Shown piece after piece: positions 25,211 through 38,057 of a DNA stretch of 64,000 nucleotides. Under the pieces are notes generated by a model, which made no database searches, was not told where the DNA came from, and saw nothing but the letters and a program-made list of their open reading frames with translations. How positions within the stretch are numbered: the stretch's first letter is position 1; every line of letters begins with the position of its first letter. This DNA comes from Beaufortia kweichowensis (Eukaryota; Chordata; Actinopteri; Cypriniformes; Gastromyzontidae). The stretch lies in contig CM032802.1 of assembly GCA_019155185.1 (NCBI GenBank), positions 11,570,501-11,634,500 of the forward strand, read 5' to 3'. The translations under genes and the position numbers were made by a program.

Positions 25211-27859
25211 ACAAAGATACATGAATCAGAGGAGGCAAAAAAAACTGAAAGACACGTTTGTGTGTTGTACAAAGATTTAGGATAACAATATCAACAGGAG
25301 ATGAAGATAGTGACTGAAGGAACTTCAGATGGAACATGAGATATTAAATGTTACTGATGAAATATTGTGATTTTAGGAATGTATCCGAAATCATGAGGTG
25401 GCCTGTCATATGTATAAACAAAAATTCTGCCACTTTTGGCTTAAATGACAATTTAGTTGGAATAGAAACAAGTCACAGTGTTTGTTGTTTTTGAGAAGGT
25501 TTTTGTAAATATCTTTAAATTATATCTCACAATCTTAAACATAGTCCACCGTATCAGTTTGAAACGGATGTGATGAGTACATGGTTATGCAACAAATTAT
25601 AGCCTATGCAAATACATTGTGAACAAGTCATGCATGTACAATCCACAATACTTGTTATGCTTTGCTGTAGCCTATTTAGAAACTGTATTTACTGTATATA
25701 TACAAGGTTAAGGGTCCAGAACAGCTAACTTAATGATGTCTTAATTGCTAACAAACTGTAAAATACTTTACAACAATTTAGTGCCTTTATGCATTCACTT
25801 CTTTAGATTTATTTTTGTATAAATGCAAGAATGTAAGTTTCTACATTTTGAAGCTGTTGTACAGTAGATCAATAAAAATATAAGAGTTGAGTGTGAATAT
25901 TACTGTAGTGATTAGATGTTTACATAATATTTCTAACTAAGAATACAGCAAACTAAATATACTGTAAGAAAAGACTGGAAGTATGTGTAAGTCGCCGTGT
26001 CGTTTTTCGCTTTCGTCAATACACATGCATGTCCTGTCATCTGCCATAAACGATATTCTCTCGTGTAAAATCGCTGACAATGAATCTTTTTGAAGGTCTG
26101 TCTGTGGATGATGGTGTAAACTGTAGAAGACGTCTGAGAGGTTTGTCAAGGGAGGGTGAAAAAGATGGCAAAAGGCGGAACAAACCGGTGTGTGTGCCCG
26201 GATACACGCTGTAGCGGCTCGCCCGCACTGCAGATTAACTCTTGAGCCGCCAGAGATGCTCAGCATTGGGTAAAACAAGCCGCTGCATCTGCGTCCTTTG
26301 TTTTTTTTTAGGAACCTGTCGTTGCGCGTAGACCTCTCATGATATTGATGATTTGATTGTCGGCTTCAGGCTGTTACCGATTATCATCGAGCAGACCGAC
26401 ACAGGTAGGTGACACATGATGAAGATGAGACTCTGATGTGCAACTCAGTCTTCTCTCTCATGCATTCAGGCTGTATGAAGGATCATTTCTTTTAATGATA
26501 TTTTTGTTGGCTCCTCTGGCCGGTAATGATGCAGAATGAGAGGATGACTTCAGCACCAGTGGTTGGACAGCTCCTCGTTTAAGCGTAAGTAATGTGCACT
26601 GCATGACCTTTAATGATTCTGGATATTTACCTGTCATGATGTCAATATGTCCGTCTGTGTCGTTACAAGACACGCAAGATTAAAAGATATATGAGGTTCA
26701 TACAAGTGTTATATAGTACAAGCTGCACTGTTACTGTAAGTTTGTGCGACAAATTTATAATCGCTATCAACTTGCGTGAGTTTCATCAAAACCCCTTTAA
26801 AATACTTTTACATTTGACCGCCTTATAGAGAATTTCCCAAGTATTCATTTAATAAAGTCAACACTTTTTTTCTAATGAAAAAAATAAAGAAATTTCAATA
26901 TTTTGTTAATGTTCGTTTTACTCTTGCATTTAACACACAAACACAATAATATCACACATCCACAGTTATTTATAGGTGTTTATATTCTTAGGCTAACAGA
27001 AACGTAAGTGCATTTATGCAAACAGATTTAGTACAAAGATTCATGCGAATCAACTTCCAAACACAATTTTTGTAAAAAAAAAAAAAAAAGAAGAGTTTCC
27101 TCTTTGCACTATGTTTCCTCTTCAAGAGTTTCAAAGTGTCTTTTTCTTAGAAAGCTGTACATTGATTTTTCTTGCTCAAAGCAAGATATATTGATTTTAT
27201 AATGTAAAACAGCTATTTGTCATCTGTGTTGCTCTGCGCAAGGATATTTTGTGATGTATCATACTTCAATTGGTAGCTGACAAACATCCAATAAACCCTT
27301 TCTATGATTTTATGTCCACAGTGGACCATCTTCGCACACTAACATAGATTTAATTGATTTAGCCCTGAGAATGTCCATTTGTCCTTGGTTTGACTTCTAA
27401 ATGCAAGTACATTACACTCCATTGGTCACTGAATTAAAGAAACATGCACTTTTAAAGAGTCTTAATAAGCAGAAAAAAAGCTTTAATAGGTTATCACCAT
27501 AACAATAAAGTGCTTCTTAATATATGTACATCTTCTGTTTATTTACAGATTTTTGCCAAAGTGAAGTAGCTGACAGATTCACCTCTGCTATCCAAACAAG
27601 CTGTACCAACAAATAAATCTACACTCAATTTCCTCCTCAGTCTACCTCAGACAAGATCAAGCTCCTCATTAGAAAGGACAGGATCTATCAACAGATCAGC
27701 CTGCTCAAGCTTAAAACAATGTTCTCTTTGTGACTTCAAGAACATCCACTTTCAACACCTCCTAGATATAACATAACTCCTTTCCAGTGGCTGACGGGGT
27801 TGGAGGAGGAGTCATCAGGAGTGTTGTGAGGTTAGTAGTGAGCAGGCTGCTGGTGCCGA
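25211..27859 (+). other. mlc1 3' UTR and mlc1-panx2 intergenic region
   Basis: mlc1 ends with TGA at 25208-25210; AATAAA at 25871-25876 is the likely poly(A) signal. From 26.0 to 26.4 kb the sequence is richer in GC/CpG and ends GACACAG before GTAGGTGAC (about 26404), which could be an untranslated panx2 first exon and promoter. A poly(A) tract lies near 27073. No coding exon is seen. In human, MOV10L1 occupies this position; the 2.6 kb gap leaves no room for it. Confidence 0.5.
25871..25876 (+). terminator. mlc1: Polyadenylation signal of mlc1
   Basis: AATAAA about 660 bases after the mlc1 stop codon, on the same strand and before the next gene. Confidence 0.55.
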
Positions 27860-30800
27860 ATGCAGAACATCTTTGAGCAGAACTTGGACATGGCCACGGC
27901 TCTGCTTGCGGGTGAGAAACTCAAGGAATTGATCCTGCCAGGTTCCACACAGGATGAGAAGGGAGGGGTGCTCGCAGGTCTCATGGTGCAGCTCAAACTA
28001 GAGCTGCCCTTTGACCGGGTCGTCACCATAGGAACCGTCATCATCCCTATATTGTTGGTCACATTAGTTTTCACACGGAATTTTGCAGGTTAGTGATGTG
28101 CCTCAGTGACAATGTATTATGCAATACTGTTTGGACAAATTTTGACAATAATATCAAAGCCTTGGATTGAATGCAAACTAGAATTACAACTAGGGTTACG
28201 TGAAGCACATTATAATACACATTTTATTTCTTATACATCAACTATGATCAACTAGAATGTATAGCATTACATTTAATACCAGAAATATTTTAGGAGTAAC
28301 ATAACTTGATTGCCATTGATGATAGTGTTGACAACACTCACAACGTCCCTTTACCGACAGCTTCATGCCGTTTACTGCTGTCCAGCAGAGGAAGGGGTAA
28401 ATGACTTTTGCTAGAGAGAGATCATGGGGTGATTAGGCAGGAAGAGAGTAAGAGAGTTAGAAATAAAGATAAAGAGAGGTTGTGCTGGAGGGGGTTTACT
28501 CTAAATGCTGAGTCAGTCTTACTGCATAGCAGCACTAACGGCTGTGACAGAACATTGTGAACCCTGTCGAGGGCAAGCATGCAAAATAGTTTAGATATGC
28601 ACAACTGTGAAAAATATATTATATTTATGCTGCGGGATGTCTTGTAACTCATGCGAGACTGCAGCCAAAATTGCATAAGCTTGTTAGATTTTTCAGTAGC
28701 ATCAAAATTATAAGTACAACTCTGCAGAAATCTGCAGTATTTTCTGCAAAGATTTTCTGTTGAATGGGCCTGTAGATCAGTAAAGAGGACAAGTGAAGGT
28801 CAAACCCTTACCGTCCTCTTGGTTCAGCCTAATAATTAAATCAAATTCAGGGACAATAGTTTGAATCCAATCTCAGACTGTATTCCAAGTATTGTGAGAC
28901 AGAAAAATCTGTATGCATAAAATTATGCTTGTACACACCAAACACAGTATAAAGTATGTAGACAAAATTGTCCTGCCTAACGTACAGTATTGATTCTGCA
29001 CAGAGCAAAATGTCTTGCTTAACTTACAGTATTGATTCGGCGTAAAATTAATTGAGACACCGTAAGAGCTACATTAGCTGTGAAAGAATTACCTTAAGCT
29101 TTGTCCAGCTGGCAAATACAAACGTATAGCATTTGTTGTATCACTGTTTCATCACTAGATTGGCCTGGGCTGCTATATATTCTCCAGCAAACCTATTTCA
29201 TTCAATAGAAACTGGACCACAACTCATTACTAGGAGCATGTCCTCTTAGCTACACTGATTGGCAGATTTGTGGTGCTGTTGTGGTGTCTGATTGTTAAAT
29301 TTATGCCATAATCCTAATTATTTTGGTTGCTTAAAATTAATTAATCTCTTTGCCTTTCAGAGGAATCTATATATTGCTACACACCACACAACTTCACACG
29401 AGATCAGGCCTTGTATGCCAGAGGTTACTGCTGGACGGAGCTACGGGATGCGGTGTCCGGTGTTGACCTTGAACTTCGACCCTCCCTGTTTGAGCACAAG
29501 TTTCTGCCTTATGCCCTGCTGGCCTTCGCAGGCATAATGTACATCCCCGCCCTGGGATGGGAGTTCTTGGCCTCCACCCGCCTCACCTCTGAACTCAACT
29601 TTCTCCTTCAAGAGATCGACAACTGTTACCACAGGGCAGCCGAAGGCAGAGCGCCTAAAATCGAGAAGCAGATTCAGTCCAAGGGGCCAGGCATCACCGA
29701 ACGCGAGAGACGTGAGATCATCGAGAACGCGGAGAAGGAAAAGAGCCCCGAGCAGAATCTTTTTGAAAAGTATCTAGAGCGCAGGGGGCAGAGTAACTTT
29801 TTGGCTAAGCTGTACCTGGGGAGACATTTAGCCATCATCTGCCTCAGCTCACTCCCAATAACTTACCTGAGCACATACTACGCACGTCAAAGGCAGAATG
29901 AGTTTACGTGCGCATTGGGCGAGCCTCCTGACACCAGCAGCATTCCCGAACTGCGTCTGAACGTTAACTGCAAGCTACCAGCCGTGCAACTCCAGCGCAT
30001 TATGGCGGCGGTAGACATAGCATTGCTTTGCACCATGAACCTCATCATCCTCGTGAACCTGCTGCATTTGTTTGTAGTGCGTAAATCCAACTTTGTCTTT
30101 GATAAGCTGCATAAAGTGGGTATTAAAACACGCCGGCGCTGGCAGAAGTCACAGTTTTGTGACATTAATATTCTGGCAATGTTCTGTAATGAGAACAGAG
30201 ACCACATTAAGTCTCTCAACAGACTGGATTTTATCACTAATGAGAGTGACCTCATGTATGATAATGTGGTGCGGCAGTTGTTGGCAGCGTTGGCTCAGTC
30301 CAATCACGATGCCACTCCGACCGTGAGAGACTCTGGTATCCAGACGGTTGACCCCAGCATGGACCCCTCTGTGCTTGGTGTGGGAGAGCTTGGAGGAGAG
30401 CCCTCGGTAATCAAAAGACCACGAAAGAAGATAAAGTGGATACCAACATCTAACCCTCTGCCACAGTCTTTTAAAGTAGGCACTCATGTTAAGAAGAATG
30501 GCAAGCTAATATATAAAAAACTTTTAGTCACTGCATAATGGTCATAAACCCCTGCAGTATTGAAAATATTAAAATAGTGATAAACAGCCTTTTATGATAT
30601 CGAATTGTGGAAAGTAATTATATAATGTTTCCGTTGTTTGTACAGGAACCGCTGACTCTAACCAGGCTTGAGAATAGTATGAAGGCAGACAAACCTAAAC
30701 CAGTGCGGAGGAAAAATGTACCAGATAGCATTATTGCTCCACTTTTGGACAGCAAGAGCACACAACACCCTCCTTCTAATAAAGGTAATCCCAAAGTGAG

Positions 30801-31476
30801 CATGTGTTATTTTTCTGTGGTCAAACTCCTTTAATATCCTCTGGCCCTGCTTGTTATTTGATTTTCAGCTGCAGAAACAAATAATATAGAGAAGAAACAG
30901 ACTCTTAACCTCTCGCTGGATGTTCATCCATACATGCTAACCATCCAAAAAGCAAAAGCAGAAATAGCCAATCCTGAGCCACCCCCGACTCTCAATAACG
31001 TGTATATAGAAGGTCCTCATACTGTTGTCCACGTCTCCTCCTCTCTTACCGGTATGTCTTATAAAGATGCATTACCGAGACAACCAGATGCTTTTGTTTT
31101 CTGCATGTCTTTTTTCTAAATAAGTATCAAATTAATTTCCATCAGTATTGTTGATTATTCTTTGTGTATCACTTTTTAATTTCTCTTAGAGAAGAAAGAA
31201 TCTCCTCCACAGTCCACCACCGCTGCCTACTCCACAGATACGCTCTCCACTGCATCCTATATGAATGGCAGCACACCTAGCGTTCATCCTCCAGACTCCC
31301 CAAAGACCAATGGTCCACTCAATCCAGGGTCCGAGCCTGAGGGTCAGTCTGGGCCATTTATCCCAAACCCCTCGCACTCACTGCTGAACATCCATCACAA
31401 CTTGTATGAGGAGGAAGAGCAAAGCAGAAGAGACAGACTAGCCAGACCTGAGCTGATTGCTGCTGGAGATTGCTAA
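27860..31476 (+). CDS. panx2: Pannexin-2 large-pore channel
   Basis: Exons 27860-28088, 29361-30475, 30646-30784, 30869-31051 and 31190-31476 join in phase for 650 residues (human about 677). The start follows the family, with MATALLAGEKLKELILPG near the N-terminus. Four membrane segments are visible: VVTIGTVIIPILLVTLVF (54-71), YALLAFAGIMYIPALGW, LAIICLSSLPITYL and IALLCTMNLIILVNLLHLF. The first extracellular loop has Cys82 and Cys100 and the glycosylation site Asn87-Phe-Thr; the second has FTCALG and NCKLP cysteines. The cytosolic parts LQEIDNCYHRAAEGRAPKIE and FCDINILAMFCNENRDH are nearly identical to mammalian PANX2. PANX2 is the long-tailed, brain-rich pannexin forming heptameric channels, often in intracellular membranes. 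The tail (exons 3-5) is Pro/Ser-rich and diverged. Reading through donor 30476 gives an alternative ending at 30538. Confidence 0.95.
28089..29360 (+). other. panx2: panx2 intron 1
   Basis: Bounded by GTTAGT (28089) and TGCCTTTCAG (29351-29360), phase 1. Nothing coding is seen; an A/G-rich patch lies at about 28430-28490. Confidence 0.8.
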
Positions 31477-33490
31477 AGGCAAATGCAGATACACACATGT
31501 GCACAAAAGCATAAGCACTTGGTAATATAATGTGTTTAGAGTGATTATGGGACAACATGGTTATTTTATAGAAGTATCACGTTTTATACACACGAATGAC
31601 AAACAAGAATACTATTAAAGGTGCACTCAGTCATATTTATATTACGCTACACAATATATAAAAGCATTATACTAAAACCTATCAGCATGGATGCAGCATC
31701 ATGCAAGAGTTTTCAGTTTTCTTATTTTCCAGCCGCGAATAATTTATTCAAAAGTGGATACAGAGGGATTCAGCTGGTGATATAACATTAATGTATCATC
31801 AGTGACCCAATCCAAGTTGAATTAAAAATATTTATTTCTTTATGTGTTCAACCTTTGAATGAGAAAAAAATACTGGCTGCACCTTTAAACTTCATCCCGA
31901 GCCTTACATCCACATACTTAGAAATGTGTTCAGTTAAACACACACTTTCAAAGGAAGTAAAAACACCCAAAACCTTGGGGCTCACCCTATGGGATAATGA
32001 GTCCCCTATGACATTCCAAAAGAGGAAAGACGCACATCAGATTTTTGCATAATGCACATTTTGTTTTTTTTAACATCAATGGTTTCATGTTCATCCTTTT
32101 CTTAGATGTCAGGAGATATCTAATGCAATATATTTATTCTTAATATATGCAACCTCACTTTGTTATTGATGCAATAACAAGCATATTTGGAATGTACATA
32201 CTGTATAGCTGTATAGACGAATAATAGCTCTAGATAGTTACATTTTAATAGTTCTAATGTGAGAACATGTAAACATGTAGGCATAAAAAAAGATTTTACA
32301 AAATCGATAGCTTTCTCATCAACACACCTTTGGTGCACTTATTCAGCAAAACTGGGTCAACCTGGGTCTTCATATTGTCAGAAGAACAATTGATCCTTAT
32401 ACCAGCTTTTTTGAATGGACAGAGTTGTGACAGAAAGATTTCTGGCAAAGAGAACTCATAAAACATGGTTTTGATACCTGGATTGCCATCACACGAACCA
32501 CAGCTTGTGTATTACTGTCATTCCACCTTTGTAAATCCAGCTTAAAACCTTTTATATTCACTAATGCATCTTCTGGTGATGTACAACAAATTGCCTGCCA
32601 AAACACACTCTTAAAACACACTGACTGTAAGTAGATATAAAAAGTGCACAAGAACAAGTGGAAATCAAGAGCACCTCTTATCACAAGGCAACAGATTGAT
32701 ATTGAGTTGATAGCTGCTGCAGTTTACTGTAGTTTTTCTAGCACACTTCATTGTCCAAGTGCAATATTTTGATATTGATTATGATACAGGTAACATATTC
32801 ATAAAAAAAAAACACAGCTAGAAAGTATTTTCCAGATCTGAAAATAATGAAAGGGTATGATGGGTGCTATTTAAAAGGATTTTTCAGGGTTGGATTTTTA
32901 GATAAGAAATTATTCAATGGTATGATAGGTGCTTATACCTAATTGAAAATATAATATTGTTAATGTGAGGATTGTATACTTGAGCCAACATATCCAAGTT
33001 ATCTATAAAAAAGATGTTTTATTTTCCATTTTTACAGAGTAATTTTGTGTCACAAACTAAACTGGGACTGTTAAATTATAAATTAATGGAAATTCTGCAG
33101 AAGAAAAATAATTCAGTTGCTTTGAAACTGAACAATGTTAGATCATCACATGGACTGCATATACTGCATTTACTCCAGTTTTTTTTTTTGAAATTGGAAG
33201 CACAAACAAATGCCCTTTATTATTTGATCTGTTTAATCTAAAAGCAGTAGTAAATATAAGTAAAACGTTTGTTTAATTAGGGATATCTAATATAGGTGAT
33301 GTTCAGTATGTTTTACGCATTTTTATTATCATGCATCAAATGTCTCTTATATCTGTCAGATATTTCTTTATGCTAATGGAAAATAGTGAACTGATCCTCT
33401 TAGTTCTATCATTTTTTCGTGTTTGGGTTTACTGACATTTCTCTTGTGGGCGTGTTTTTGGAAAAAGAGGGTTAAAGGCGTGGCCTTATA

Positions 33491-33726
33491 TGCTGCGTTC
33501 CTGCGTACCTCGGATTTAGGCTATCACCTCAACCCGGAATTAATGTCTGGAACGTCGCTCTTTTATTGTTACTTAATCATAGTAAAATGAATGTTTTAAT
33601 ACTTAGAAATAATAAGTTACACAATTGTTTTAATGTTACCAAACACTTTTATTGTAACTAAATCAAGCTTACTTCCGTGTTTGAGGTGAGAAAAATCCCC
33701 AAATCCGAGTCGTCTGAAACGCAGCA
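33491..33726. mobile_element. MITE with TGCTGCGTT terminal inverted repeats
   Basis: The left end TGCTGCGTTCCTGCG...CTCGGATTT pairs with the right end AAATCCGAGTCGTCTGAAACGCAGCA; the outer nine bases are perfect inverted repeats and the inner CTCGGATTT block also matches. The element is 236 bases long with no coding frame. It lies about 0.5 kb upstream of the likely trabd first exon. Confidence 0.65.
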
Positions 33727-34199
33727 TTATTTTATGTGTGGTGGAAATGATCAAACCTGCTGAAACGTTTACGACACGTTTTAGGCAAGACCTTCAAATT
33801 ATGTTTGGAAAAGTAATGAATTGTATTTACGGAGTAATAAACATTTTAAAACAAAATGTGTTTCAATCATTTAATATTTATTAAATAAAACGTGAAACTT
33901 ACACTTTGCAACATGACGCAATAATCAACGCAGCACTGGAGATACGTGCTTTACGTAGACAAAAGGCACGTTCTCCTCCTTATTGTACTACATTACCCAG
34001 AGAGCATTGCTTCTATAGGCGGAACTACAGATTCACTACATGTAAGCAGCTGACTGTACCAGACAGTAACTTTAATTATTTCTTTTTTTGTCGAGGCTAG
34101 CAACAAAACAACAGTCCCGCCGGTTGTTTTCATATTTATTAAACATATGTAGCTTGAAACATGCAACGTTGCAATCGTGACAAGTAGTGAACGGAGAAG

Positions 34200-34393
34200 C
34201 AACCCACAACTTAGTCTTGCAAGTTTTTCCAGTGGGTTATGTTAGCATAGCGTCAGCTAACAGCTGTGAGTGTGCGCAGTTAGCGTGTAGGCAAACTACC
34301 TAACGAGGATCATCCCTCTGCTGCTGACAGTCCGGTTCGGTCCGGTGCATTATACTGGAGGACAGAGTTGACAAGCCGTCTGTCAAGTCAAAT
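34200..34393 (+). promoter_or_regulatory. trabd: Probable untranslated first exon of trabd (5' limit unknown)
   Basis: A CpG-containing stretch ends at a strong donor (AAAT before GTAAGTAG, 34393/34394). The first coding exon has an acceptor TTTCTAG before 34987 and 31 untranslated bases before its ATG. Exon boundaries on the 5' side cannot be set from sequence. Confidence 0.4.
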
Positions 34394-35017
34394 GTAAGTA
34401 GTTTTATATCGACAGTATTGTGGTGACTGAGATTGCAGCTAGTCTGTGACTCGTGTCACTTAATAAATCTGCGCCCGCTATGATTTAAAAGGAAAATGCG
34501 CTACTGTTTTGTTCAACAGCTTTATTTAAATAGTTTTAGGCGGTTGTAAATGGTAGATACGGTGTTTGAATTGAGTTTGATGTGCTAACCAGGTGGTTTG
34601 ATGACAGCAGGTTTCCACCTTTAATGTCTGACTTCTGTAGGATTGGATGGTCAACATAAAACGCTTTCTAGTGCGACTTCAAAGATCACGGACCTTATCA
34701 AACCTGGTATTATCTTCAAGTCCTGGAATATGAAAAGTAGTCAAGATGGCAGACGGATCATGGAGACTGTTCTTATGATGACTCACTTTACTCAGTCATA
34801 CCTAAACTTTTAAATCCTTTAATTACAAACTGTCTGTCTACATTAATGGTTACACATGCCAGTTATTTTGAACGGCTTTAAAGGGGCGATTCAACTTTTA
34901 GAATGGTTTACATTGTTTGTATAATATTATAATAGTCATATGTTGGTTGCTTGTGCATCTATTGACTCGTATTTTCTTCTTTCTAGGTAGAGAGTTGAGT
35001 TCATAAAACAGCGCACA

Positions 35018-38000
35018 ATGGAACAGGACAACAGCGTAAGACTTTGACAGAAGATAGCCTGAGATGTGTGATTTTGGGCACAATTGTTTAGCTTTGGCTT
35101 ATAGTACTTATTGTAATCATAACATGGTATATTATTGATGGTGTTGTATTTTGTTCCCTGGAATTGTGCAAGTTGTTGTATACATATTAAAGAATTTAAT
35201 CAAGTCCTAGTCAGATGATGCCTAAACTGTCTATTTGGTTTGTAAAGGTTTTAAAGGAAAAATGCCAAATACTCATGGTTTACTTGCATTTCCTTTATTT
35301 CATATTGCATACCCCGATTTCTTGTGGCTACTGGGATAATGGAGATCTTGTGTTTATTTAGGTGGGCAGTTCCCACGGTGAAGAAATATTCACAGCATTT
35401 GCAGTGTCTTTGTTTTCGTGAAGATTCACATCTGCTTAAGTTACTATTCACTCAGTGTCAAAAATTAAGAGGCAAAGTTTGGGTTTACTGCCTCCTAGAA
35501 ATAAATGCTAAGGCTGTTTTGGCTACATTATTATGTATAAACATTATGTTTATGTATTATATTTTTTTGTAGGTTGACTCAGTTGGCCCAGCAGAAGATG
35601 ACACACAACCAGCATTTCCTCTTGGACTCTGTGAGTAATGTTTAGTTACATTTAGGCTTTTGGGAAATGCTTTAATCCAAAGCTACTTACAGTGACAGTT
35701 TACATAGTTTTGTTTACTACCAATTTTTACTGTTTCTAAATGAAAAAACTACAAGTAGTTCAGTACATATGTTTTCTGGTATCTACTATTGATTCTGACT
35801 AGAAAGCAGAAAAAAAATCTTTTTCTGCTTTTGTAAATATTAATTGTCATTTTAGCGGATTCTGAAGCAGTGGAAGTGCTATGGCAGGTTCGTGCTCAGC
35901 GCCGCCAGGCCGAGCCTGATCTGCCAGAAACTGTGACACGTCTCATCACACCTGAGGGCAGTACTGTGTACCTGGTTGGCACTGCACACTTTAGTGACAG
36001 TAGCAAGAATGATGTCGCCACTGTAAGAATTGTATTTCTCTTAAACTAGCATATTTGTGTCCGACACGTTATATAATGAGCAAATAGTTGCTTTGAACAC
36101 TGAATTGGATGTTTACCTTATGCCTCAGACGATCCAAGCGGTCCAGCCTGATGTGGTGGTGGTAGAGCTATGTCAGTACAGAGTGTCCATGCTAAAAATG
36201 GATGAGAAAACGCTGCTAAAGGAAGCTAAAGACATTAACCTGGAAAAGGTCCAGCAGGCCATTAAACAGGTCAGCCATAAAACCAAAGACTGTGTAGACT
36301 TGGTTATTATATTGTCAAGCACAGGCCTCTTAATCTTGTTTGTATTATTTATTTTAGGCCTACTGTTGCCTGTCTTGTATTTATTTTCTCCTCTTTAATT
36401 CCTTCTGTCAGAACGGAGTGATGTCTGGCCTCATGCAGATACTGCTGCTCAAAGTCTCTGCTCACATTACAGAGCAGCTGGGTATGGCCCCTGGAGGAGA
36501 ATTTAGAGAAGCCTTTAAGGAGGTTAGAAACATGTTCTCTCTCTCACTCACACAAGCGTTTCTGGTCCTCTTGGTCCCGACACACAGTGTAATTCATGCA
36601 CGCATTTCATTGGTTTCTGTCACCAATTATATTGAATGCACACAATCATGAAACTTAAAACTTGTGGACACTGCAATATACTGTATGTCACATCTCATAG
36701 TGCTTTAAATAAAGTTAATATGGCTTTTTGACATTATTTAGGCAGGAAAAGTGCCCTTCTGTAAGTTTCACCTTGGGGATCGGCCCATTCCTGTAACATT
36801 TAAACGTGCAATAGCTGCTCTGAGTCTGTGGCAGAAGGCTCGTCTGGCTTGGGGTCTGTGCTTCCTCTCTGACCCCATCAGGTACCTGCTCAATATCATC
36901 CAGAAACACCTTGTCTGTATATGCACACAGTTAACATTGTTTTTAAGGTCTTTTGTATTCAAAAACAGCATTGTGTTAACAACAGTATGTGATAACTAAA
37001 TGTGAAATGACATGCAAGGGACGTGTAAGACCCTGCGTTTTTCGAATTGTTTCACCACTGCATCTTAAGGAATCGTTTTGTGTAAACAGCCCGTAAGGAT
37101 GAATATCCAAAAAGAAGAAAATGCATAGACATTTACTTTTATAACAATTACTCATGCCACCTTTTATTAGATCATTAATGTTATACACTAAGTATAGGCT
37201 TCATGTTTTTTAAACCCAACATAATTTCTTGCTTGCTTTTGATTGCAGGTGAAATATAACACAGACATATTGACTACTTGGCATGTTTTGTAAGACTTGT
37301 TGTAAGAATCTGTTTCTGTATTCTCAGTAAAGAGGATGTAGAGAAGTGCAAACAGAAAGATCTTCTAGAGCAGACCATGTCGGAGATGATCGGCGAGTTT
37401 CCAGCCCTCCACCGCACTATTGTAGCAGAACGAGACATCTACCTCACACACACACTTAGACAGGCCGCACGCTGCGTGGAGGCGCCTCCTAATGCTGAGA
37501 GTGAGTAATGCAGGCACATCTTACCATAATGCAGTTCTTTCCATAGTTTAAATGAAAAAAGTGAAAAGGACATGTATTACCAAAAGAACCCTCTGGATGT
37601 ATATTTCCACGTAGCTTGTGCATGCAAGAGAGTACTGCGTCATGTTCTTTGATGTTGATGTTACGTGAAACCTGTTGTCCATTGTGCGCTTTTCCTTAGA
37701 AGTGCCTGCTGTAGTGGTTGGAGTGGTTGGGATGGGTCATGTTCCAGGCATTGAAAGGAACTGGGACAAAGAACTCAATATTCAAGAGATTATGAGGTGT
37801 GTATTTACAGTCCTAATTGTATGTACCGTGCTGTGCTGTTATACCAGATTTGTCATGACAAAAATCTTTGTCTCTTTTCTCTTAGCGTGGCTCCACCCTC
37901 TCGTTTTGGCTGGGTGTTACGTAATGTGTTGAAGGGAACCATGTGGGGCCTTCTGGGTTATGCATGCTTCCGTGTCAGCAAGGGCATGGGCAGGGCATTA

Positions 38001-38057
38001 CTCTCCTTACCCACAGTACAATCATTGCTTGAAAATCTACGAACGTCTGCTGTTTGA
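35018..38057 (+). CDS. trabd: TraB domain-containing protein
   Basis: Coding exons: 35018-35035 (in exon 34987-35035), 35573-35630, 35856-36022, 36129-36269, 36412-36522, 36742-36881, 37328-37500, 37700-37796 and 37886-38057. They join in phase for 358 residues (human 376). The TraB/PrgY-Tiki-like core is clear: VYLVGTAHFSDSS near residue 70 gives the GTAHxS motif, VQPDVVVVELCQYRVSML follows, then HITEQLGMAPGGEFREAFKE, KVPFCKFHLGDRPIPVTFKRAIAAL and VGVVGMGHVPGIE with the second conserved histidine (GxxH). A hydrophobic C-terminal stretch (GTMWGLLGYACF) could be a membrane anchor. The biochemical role of TRABD is poorly known; related Tiki proteins are metal-dependent proteases, but I do not infer that activity here. 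The first coding exon carries only six codons. Confidence 0.94.
35640..35700 (+). repeat. Short repeat fragment (ATCCAAAGCTACTTACA motif)
   Basis: TTTAGGCTTTTGGGAAATGC followed by TTTAATCCAAAGCTACTTACAG resembles the common fish repeat motif 'GCTTTTATCCAAAGCGACTTACA'. A more diverged piece is at 41575-41640. The family cannot be named from this length. Confidence 0.35.

Larger units (their letters stand above)
31477..35017 (+). other. panx2-trabd intergenic region and trabd 5' exon
   Basis: After the panx2 stop codon the sequence is AT-rich with no coding exon and no clear AATAAA close by. A small inverted-repeat element sits at 33491-33726. The 34.0-34.4 kb stretch is richer in CpG and ends CAAGTCAAAT before GTAAGT (34394), a likely promoter and untranslated first exon of trabd. 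Confidence 0.55.

Noticed and set aside
25211..27859. Hidden mov10l1 between mlc1 and panx2
   Set aside because: No helicase motif or exon-like frame on either strand, and the space is too small.
29441..30487. Antisense open frames opposite the main panx2 exon
   Set aside because: Shadows of a long GC-richer coding exon; no recognisable protein on the minus strand.
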